Positions 58,503 through 64,000 of a stretch of DNA of 64,000 nt are shown here, piece by piece. Numbering within the stretch: position 1 is the stretch's first letter; each line of letters starts with the position of its first letter. Origin of the DNA: Lactococcus hircilactis (GTDB lineage: Bacteria; Bacillota; Bacilli; Lactobacillales; Streptococcaceae); assembly GCF_009601015.1 (NCBI RefSeq), contig NZ_WITJ01000012.1:55423-119422 (forward strand). Reading direction: 5' to 3'. The notes beneath the pieces were generated by a model. That model saw only the letters and a program-made list of their open reading frames with translations, made no database searches and was not told the DNA's origin. The position numbers were made by a program, and so were the translations under genes.

Positions 58503-59648
58503 GTGATTTATTTCGATAATTCAGCAACAACAGCCATGGCGCCTGAAGCAATCAAAACTTATACTGATGTGGCGATGCGAGTGATGGGGAATCCGTCTAG
58601 TTTGCATCAGCTAGGAGCGGTAGCAACGCGCTTGCTTGAAGCATCGCGTCAGCAAATTTCAGCATTATTGGGGGTGTCGTCAGATGAAATTTATTTTACA
58701 AGCGGGGGGACTGAAGGAGATAATTGGATTTTAAAGGGAGTAGCTTTTGAAAAACGGATTTATGGACGGCACATCATTGTTTCAAGTATCGAACATCCTG
58801 CCATCAAAAATACAGCACAGTGGCTCAAAACTCAAGGATTTGAGGTGGATTATGCTCCAGTAGATGCACGTGGATTTGTTGACGTTTCAAAACTTGCAGA
58901 TTTACTTCGTGAAGATACAATTTTAGTTTCTGTGATGGCAGTCAATAATGAAGTAGGGTCGATTCAACCGTTAAAAGCAATCTCTGAGTTGTTGGCTGAT
59001 CATCCAACAACTGGTTTTCATGTTGATGCCGTACAAGCGATTGGAAAAATTGCTGTCGAAGATTTCATGTTACCGCGCGTGGATTTTGTGACCTTCTCTG
59101 CACATAAATTTCACGGTCCACGTGGTGTTGGCTTCGCAATGATCAGGGCAGGAAAAAGATTGACTCCACTTTTACATGGTGGCGGTCAGGAAAATAATCG
59201 ACGTTCAACAACAGAAAACTTACCAGCGATTGTGGCAACAGCAAAAGCTTTGCGCTTGACGCTTCTGGATGATGCACTCAAACGCAAAAATGTGAGTCAG
59301 ATGAAGCAAGTGATGCTTGAGTCACTCAAAACTTATGATAAGGTGATTTTGTTTAGTGAAATGGCAGATTTTGCGCCCAATATCTTAACGTTTGGCATTC
59401 GAGGAGTACGTGGAGAAGTGCTCGTTCATGGATTTGAAAATCATGAGATTTATATTTCGACGACATCAGCATGCGCATCAAAGAAAAATGCAGCAGCTGG
59501 AACACTGGTTGCAATGCATGTCCCAAGTCACTATGCAACCAGCGCTGTAAGAATCAGTCTTGACTTTTCCAATAATATGGCAGAAGTCGAACAGTTTTTG
59601 ACAGTTTTTAAGCTCTTGTATGCTGAATTTGATAAAATTGCCCATTAA
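58503..59648 (+). CDS. iscS: Cysteine desulfurase (IscS/NifS family)
   Basis: The PLP enzyme takes sulfur from cysteine for tRNA thiolation, thiamine or Fe-S clusters. The PLP lysine is in SAHKFHGPRG and the sulfur-carrying cysteine in STTSACASKK. YFDNSATTAMAPEA is the usual start. I choose GTG 58503 with AAAGGA upstream (381 residues), as the longer TTG-initiated frame adds non-family residues. Unlike in streptococci, no thiI follows. A palindrome terminator does. Confidence 0.93.
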   Translation: MIYFDNSATTAMAPEAIKTYTDVAMRVMGNPSSLHQLGAVATRLLEASRQQISALLGVSSDEIYFTSGGTEGDNWILKGVAFEKRIYGRHIIVSSIEHPAIKNTAQWLKTQGFEVDYAPVDARGFVDVSKLADLLREDTILVSVMAVNNEVGSIQPLKAISELLADHPTTGFHVDAVQAIGKIAVEDFMLPRVDFVTFSAHKFHGPRGVGFAMIRAGKRLTPLLHGGGQENNRRSTTENLPAIVATAKALRLTLLDDALKRKNVSQMKQVMLESLKTYDKVILFSEMADFAPNILTFGIRGVRGEVLVHGFENHEIYISTTSACASKKNAAAGTLVAMHVPSHYATSAVRISLDFSNNMAEVEQFLTVFKLLYAEFDKIAH

Positions 59649-59678
59649 ACAATTCTGTCAGTACTGACAGAATTGTTT
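59647..59678. terminator. Palindrome-based terminator between convergent genes
   Basis: AAACAATTCTGTCAGTACTGACAGAATTGTTT is a 32-bp perfect palindrome (core 59655-59670) between iscS and the OppA-like gene. T-runs are short on both sides. Confidence 0.75.
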
Positions 59679-59721
59679 GTGTGTGATGAGGTAGAAAAAA
59701 CCACTTTTTAGTGGTTCTTTA

Positions 59722-61368
59722 TTATTTTGTGAGTGATGCGTGTGTTAAATCATAAATCATTGCAGAATTGACTTTAGAAACTCCCTTGAGCTTGGGATTT
59801 AAAAGGAGTGATTTTGCTTGAGTATCAATCGGATCGATATTGGATTGCTCATAAAGTGCTTTCTCGGCCGCCTTGTAATCTGCGTAACGTTTTTCTGGAT
59901 CATTGACATCTGGAAGCGTTGTTGCAGATTTATAGGCTTGATCAAAAGCTAGATTGTTCACTTTTCCATCATTCATGGTTGAATCAGTAATAAAATTAAT
60001 CAAGTAATCGGAAGGTTCATTATAATCTGCTCCCCAGCTTGAGAGGATAATTTGGAAATTTTGGTTTGTTGCGTCTTTTAAACGTTGCGCCTTAGGGACA
60101 AGATTTTCATTGATGGTAAGTCCTGGTAAATCTTTTTCGAAGTTTTGTTTGAGATAATCAACAGCGGCTTTATGGAATGCATCATCACTATCTCCTTCAA
60201 GCGTCAAGCTCAACGTTGTCTTTCCGAGTTCTTTTAGTCCTTCTTTAAATAATGCAGCTGCTTTTTTTGCATCATAGGTGTAGGGTTGTGCAGCATAAGT
60301 GGCAAAATCCTGCCCATTTGGTGCTTTGTCAAGTCCATTTGGTGTCGCTGTTTTCAAAACTGTATAAGAAGGAGCAGCTGTATTGAGGAGACCTTGGCGG
60401 TTAGTGGCGAGATTAAAGGCTTCACGGATTTTAGTGTTTTTTAAAGCAGGAACAGTACCAGATTGATTATATTCAATGGTATCTGTTCTTGGAGAAGGAA
60501 GAACGGTAAATCCTTTATTTGCTTTATTGGCAGCAATCAATGTGGGTGTATCCAAAATTGCAACATCGAGTTTGCCTTGCTTATATAATTGCGCTGCAGT
60601 AGCCATGTCTGAAATCACCTGATAAGTGATCCCACGTGCTTTAACTGATTTTTTATCATAATAGTTAGGATTTTTAATGAGTGTAAAAATTTTATTAGAA
60701 CCTGTCCAGCCCTTCGTTCCTTTAGCAAACATAAAAGCACCATCGTACAGGGTTTTGTCAGATGTTGTGCCGTAATATTTCCCTTCTTTTTCGACAAATT
60801 TTTGATTCAATGGATAGAATGCCTGTTCTGTCATTAATTTCTCAAAATAAGGGGTTTGTGAAGCGAGCGTGATGATGAGCTTGTCCTCTCCTTGCGCTTT
60901 AATCCCAAGACTTGAAACGGGTTTTTTACCATCCAAAATGTCTTTAGCATTGGCAACAGGGCTGAGTGCCGTGGCATATTCTGAACCAGTTTTTGGATCA
61001 ATGGTGCGTTGCCAGCCATAAACAAAATCTTTTGCCGTTAATTTTTCTCCATTAGACCACTTTAATTGAGGTTTGAGGATCACGGTATAAGTCAAGCCAT
61101 CTTTTGAAAGAGAGATGGATTTTGCTAAATCATTTTCAACGTGAGCATTTTTATCAAAACGGACCAATCCTGCTTGTACGTTCAATAATGTATCAATAGA
61201 ATTGACATCAGAAGCAAGACTCGAATCTAAAGTAAGTAGGTCTGAATTCAAACTGTATTGAATGTAACGCGTGGATGAGGGGGTAGAGGATTGAGTTCCA
61301 CATGCAGCGAGCACTCCTGTTGCAGCAATCGAAATCAAACCAAGAGAAACAATTTTATATTTTTTCAT
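59722..61368 (-). CDS. Orphan peptide-binding lipoprotein (OppA/SBP family 5)
   Basis: The 548-residue protein has a signal peptide and lipobox LAAC with Cys23. The mature part shows LDSSLASDVNSIDTLLNVQAGL, TYTVILKPQLKWSNGEKLTA and VYGWQRTIDPKTGS, typical of Gram-positive OppA/DtpP receptors. I start at ATG 61368, after GGAG, not the earlier ATG at 61392. No permease or ATPase genes adjoin it, so it probably feeds the Opp complex at 2.5-8.4 kb or another Dpp/Opp system. It is only distantly like oppA at 6617. Confidence 0.93.
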   Translation of the reverse strand: MKKYKIVSLGLISIAATGVLAACGTQSSTPSSTRYIQYSLNSDLLTLDSSLASDVNSIDTLLNVQAGLVRFDKNAHVENDLAKSISLSKDGLTYTVILKPQLKWSNGEKLTAKDFVYGWQRTIDPKTGSEYATALSPVANAKDILDGKKPVSSLGIKAQGEDKLIITLASQTPYFEKLMTEQAFYPLNQKFVEKEGKYYGTTSDKTLYDGAFMFAKGTKGWTGSNKIFTLIKNPNYYDKKSVKARGITYQVISDMATAAQLYKQGKLDVAILDTPTLIAANKANKGFTVLPSPRTDTIEYNQSGTVPALKNTKIREAFNLATNRQGLLNTAAPSYTVLKTATPNGLDKAPNGQDFATYAAQPYTYDAKKAAALFKEGLKELGKTTLSLTLEGDSDDAFHKAAVDYLKQNFEKDLPGLTINENLVPKAQRLKDATNQNFQIILSSWGADYNEPSDYLINFITDSTMNDGKVNNLAFDQAYKSATTLPDVNDPEKRYADYKAAEKALYEQSNIDPIDTQAKSLLLNPKLKGVSKVNSAMIYDLTHASLTK

Positions 61369-61500
61369 TTTATCTCCAAATAAAATTTTCATTTAATCTT
61401 TCTTTTTTATTATACAGCGCTTCTTAAAATTGTCAAAGAAATTTTACTTTTAAATGAAAGCATAAGAAAAAGAACACGATGTTCTTTTTGGGTGGTCAAT

Positions 61501-62436
61501 TTAATCAAAATCGTATAATACAGTAGAGAGGTAACGCTCTCCGTTGTCTGGAAGAAGCGCGAGCACTTTCTTTCCTTTGCCCAATTTTTTTGCGATGTCA
61601 TAGGCTGCAAACAAAGCAGCACCAGACGAAATGCCGACAAGAAAACCTTCTGTGGCACCGACTTTTCTTGCTGTGATAATCGCATCATCTCCTTTGACAG
61701 CAATGACGTCATCATAAGAAGTGGTGTCAAGAATTTTTGGAATAAAGCCAGCTGAGATGCCTTGAATTTTATGTGGTCCTGCGGCTTCACCAGATAAAAT
61801 CGCAGATTCAGCAGCTTCAACAACATACGTTTTGACGTTGGCATTTGCTTTTTTGAGGGCGTGAGAAACTCCTGTAATTGTTCCTCCAGTCCCTGCTCCA
61901 GCTACAAATGCGTCTAATCCAATGTTGTCAGCACTGACAGAAAAGGCCTCCACAATTTCTGCTCCCGTCGTTGCTTCGTGAATGGCAGGATTAGCAGGAT
62001 TTTCAAATTGCATGGCAAGAAAATAATTGTTTTCTTTGGCTAGTGTCTTTGCTTTTTCAATTGCAGCAGCCATTCCGCCGGCTGCTGGTGTCAAAACGAG
62101 TGTTGCGCCATAAGCTTGAATCAGCTTTCTGCGTTCAATAGAAAAGCTCTCTGGCATGACAATGACCACCTTATATCCCAAAGCAGCTCCCACAAACGCA
62201 AGACCAATCCCAGTATTTCCAGAAGTTGGCTCAACAATGGTCCCACCATCAGCGAGTTTTCCCTCTTTTTTTGCGGCTTGAATCATTGCCAGTGCAATCC
62301 GGTCTTTTACAGAACTTCCTGGATTAAAACTTTCCAATTTGACATAAATATCAGCAGAATCTTCTTGTGTGTGCTGAAGTTTGACAATCGGTGTTTTCCC
62401 GATTAATTCAGTGATGTTATCATAAATTTTACTCAT
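61501..62436 (-). CDS. cysK: Cysteine synthase A (O-acetylserine sulfhydrylase)
   Basis: The PLP enzyme makes cysteine from O-acetylserine and sulfide. The PLP lysine is in [10 protein letters not shown], the substrate loop is [12 protein letters not shown] and the phosphate-binding glycine loop is [11 protein letters not shown] start at the ATG before [15 protein letters not shown] (62436, 311 residues) because GAGG precedes it. The longer frame adds 14 unrelated residues. A CA-centre palindrome (61926-61940) encodes SVSAD. Cysteine made here is the substrate of the nearby desulfurase. Confidence 0.96.
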   Translation of the reverse strand: MSKIYDNITELIGKTPIVKLQHTQEDSADIYVKLESFNPGSSVKDRIALAMIQAAKKEGKLADGGTIVEPTSGNTGIGLAFVGAALGYKVVIVMPESFSIERRKLIQAYGATLVLTPAAGGMAAAIEKAKTLAKENNYFLAMQFENPANPAIHEATTGAEIVEAFSVSADNIGLDAFVAGAGTGGTITGVSHALKKANANVKTYVVEAAESAILSGEAAGPHKIQGISAGFIPKILDTTSYDDVIAVKGDDAIITARKVGATEGFLVGISSGAALFAAYDIAKKLGKGKKVLALLPDNGERYLSTVLYDFD

Positions 62437-62585
62437 TTTTTTGACCTCTTTTAAAATTTTTAAACGATTAAACATCAATCGTTGATACTTCTATTTTAAC
62501 GTAAAAAAAACTTTTGGTCATAACATTTTTTTATAGCAGGATTTAAATTTCGATGTTATAAAATACAGAAATAAAAAGAAATGGC

Positions 62586-62615
62586 TTTACAAAACGCTCT
62601 TTTTTTTATTATAAT
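62586..62615 (+). promoter_or_regulatory. Promoter of the LysM hydrolase gene
   Basis: TTTACA (62586-62591), 18 bp, TATAAT (62610-62615), about 40 bp before the ATG. Confidence 0.75.
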
Positions 62616-62655
62616 AGAACATAAGAACTTTTGATCAAATGAAAGCGAGTCTTCT

Positions 62656-63753
62656 ATGAAAAATAAACATCAATTTGCATTGGGTGCATCTGTCTTAGCG
62701 TTGTCAGTACTGACAGGAGTAAAAGTGTCTGCACTTTCTGTGTCCTCCATCGCAACAGCAGCAACACCAATTGCTCATCAGTATGGATTGTATCCATCGG
62801 TCATGATTGCACAAGGCATTCTTGAGAGCAGCCACGGCCAAAGTGCTCTTGCAAGTCAATATAACAACATTTTTGGTGTAAAATACACTTCAGGAAATCC
62901 AGTTTACCTCCCAACAAAAGAGTACATTAATGGGCAAATGAAGACGGTAGTTGAGCCATTTCAAGCGTACAGTTCTTTATATGAAGCGTGTTTAGCGCAA
63001 GCTCAAATGATTCGCGGCTCAAAACTCTATGCGGGTGCTTGGCGTGAAAATGCGAGCTCTTATCGTGACGCGACAGCTTGGTTGCAAGGGCGTTACGCAA
63101 CAGACCCTGATTACGCCTCAAAGCTCAACGCCCTAATCCAAGAACTAGGGTTGAGTGCTTATGATAATGGCGGAGTTCCTTCATCAGCACTGACAGCCTC
63201 ACATCAGAACTCAGCTGCTAGCTCAAGTGCTTACACGGTCAAATCTGGGGATACATTATCTGGAATTGCTGCAACGTACGGCACGACAGTCTCTTCATTG
63301 ATGTCTGTCAATGGACTTTCTAATCAAAATCAACTTCAAGTTGGACAAGTCCTAAAAATAAGCGGTACTTCCACATCAGCTGCAACAGCGAGCGCTACAA
63401 GCTCATCTCGTAGTTATACCGTTCAATCGGGGGATAGTCTATCCTCTATTGCAGCACGTTACGGCATATCTATCCAGCAATTGATGGCTGATAACGCAAT
63501 TGCGGATGCAGATATGATTCATGTCGGAGAACAATTGAATATCGCGTCCTCATCTCAAAATGTTGCAACAACACAGCAAGTTTCCCAAACGACAAGTACG
63601 TCGTCACATTCTGGATACACGCACACCGTTGTTGCAGGGGAGAGTTTATACTCAATTGCCACTGCCAATGGCATGAGTGCACAACGCCTAGCAGAAATCA
63701 ATGGCATTGGTATTAATCAAACCATTTTACCTGGTCAAACGATCAATATTTGA
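62656..63753 (+). CDS. acmD: LysM-containing N-acetylglucosaminidase, AcmD-like autolysin
   Basis: A signal peptide is followed by a glucosaminidase domain (residues about 30-175) with the catalytic glutamate in [15 protein letters not shown] and YNNIFGVKY. Three LysM repeats bind peptidoglycan ([51 protein letters not shown]) separated by Ser/Thr/Ala-rich linkers. The 365 residues and layout fit L. lactis AcmD better than AcmA (437). A repeat palindrome (62702-62716) encodes LSVLTG inside the signal peptide, where the small hydrophobic residues are tolerated. Confidence 0.9.
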   Translation: MKNKHQFALGASVLALSVLTGVKVSALSVSSIATAATPIAHQYGLYPSVMIAQGILESSHGQSALASQYNNIFGVKYTSGNPVYLPTKEYINGQMKTVVEPFQAYSSLYEACLAQAQMIRGSKLYAGAWRENASSYRDATAWLQGRYATDPDYASKLNALIQELGLSAYDNGGVPSSALTASHQNSAASSSAYTVKSGDTLSGIAATYGTTVSSLMSVNGLSNQNQLQVGQVLKISGTSTSAATASATSSSRSYTVQSGDSLSSIAARYGISIQQLMADNAIADADMIHVGEQLNIASSSQNVATTQQVSQTTSTSSHSGYTHTVVAGESLYSIATANGMSAQRLAEINGIGINQTILPGQTINI

Positions 63754-63765
63754 TGATCATTTTTC

Positions 63766-63794
63766 AAACGTTCAAGGAAATCTTGAACGTTTTT
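63766..63794 (+). terminator. Terminator after the LysM hydrolase gene
   Basis: AAACGTTCAAG pairs with CTTGAACGTTT around GAAAT, followed by T residues. Confidence 0.9.
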
Positions 63795-63914
63795 ATTTTC
63801 TCTAAAAAACAAAATAAACGATTTTAGTTAATTTAATAAAAACAACTCAAATATCCTCCTAAAAACAAATCAGAAATAAGCTAAAACCGCTAAAAATAAG
63901 CGCTTAACTCAAGC

Positions 63915-64000
63915 TTGACTTAACTCAAAATAAATTTAAAATAAAAGAGAAGTAGTTTGTCTTACTATCGGAGGGGATTCCCCTCACGTCACTAAAGGGG
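63915..64000 (+). promoter_or_regulatory. Promoter and start of a structured leader at the window edge
   Basis: TTGACT (63915-63920), 16 bp, TAAAAT (63937-63942). The predicted RNA contains GAGGGGATTCCCCTC followed by a further AAGGGG, so the middle CCCCT can pair with either neighbour. The downstream gene is outside the window. Confidence 0.45.

Overview
The window is a low-GC Gram-positive chromosome segment, most likely a Lactococcus other than L. lactis. The evidence is the oppDFBCA order, a beta-phosphoglucomutase very close to the L. lactis enzyme, a manLMN-manO mannose PTS, an AcmD-like LysM hydrolase, the dinG-ypmB-aspB-asnS and cdaA-cdaR-glmM blocks shared by Firmicutes, strong GGAGG ribosome binding sites and LPxTG anchoring. 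No plasmid, prophage body or CRISPR array is present. Nearly all of it is ordinary core genome with a few scars.

Layout: 1-2.4 kb, end of rpmI, rplT and an MprF-like acyl/aminoacyl-transferase membrane protein. 2.4-8.5 kb, oppDFBCA oligopeptide uptake operon with a microsatellite and a large hairpin before oppA. 8.5-12.5 kb (minus strand), mannose PTS manL-manM-manN(frameshifted)-manO plus a Cof-type phosphatase. 12.6-18.9 kb, universal stress protein, dinG, ypmB/tseB, aspartate aminotransferase, asnS. 19-23.8 kb, CPBP protease, MazG-like, thiN, ridA, an oxidoreductase, a WYL regulator and a second RidA. 23.8-27 kb, ligA and dgkB. 27-32.1 kb, cell-wall-anchored pullulanase and msmK, both with CcpA (cre) sites. 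32.3-36 kb, nifJ. 36.2-39.5 kb, cdaA-cdaR-glmM (c-di-AMP and peptidoglycan precursor). 39.5-43.7 kb, EIIA-Glc, pgmB, an unknown membrane protein, tsaE, an LCP protein. 43.8-44.2 kb, tRNA-Arg with a duplicated 3' end. 44.2-48.8 kb, truA, pyridoxal-type kinase, ECF S component, DUF436 protein, pyrG with its attenuator. 48.8-51.2 kb, a deletion scar joining tetR and MFS remnants, a DUF1003 protein with a structured leader and candidate leader peptide, DUF2929. 51.3-59.7 kb, dnaE, hemolysin III-like, degV-SGNH-DUF2140 block, HU, cysteine desulfurase. 59.7-63.8 kb, orphan OppA-like lipoprotein, cysK, acmD.

Most striking signal: the 12-bp palindrome GTCAGTACTGAC (usually CTGTCAGTACTGACAG) occurs 20 times in 64 kb, against about 0.004 expected by chance, with at least 11 further copies differing only in the central two bases. 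It forms the stem of many terminators and is also embedded in genes, where it is read as Leu-Ser-Val/Ala-Leu-Thr or Val-Ser-Thr/Ala-Asp. It behaves like a genome-wide signature repeat (compare HIP1 or uptake sequences) whose function cannot be told from the window. Second, the DUF1003 gene has a roughly 250-nt leader with a promoter, a 31-codon ORF beginning with an Asp/Pro-rich stretch, a terminator-like hairpin and a start codon inside a hairpin, suggesting an attenuation switch. Third, ligA, the LCP gene, truA and perhaps a fourth gene have a -10 element only 6-7 nt before the ATG and no Shine-Dalgarno site, which predicts leaderless mRNAs.
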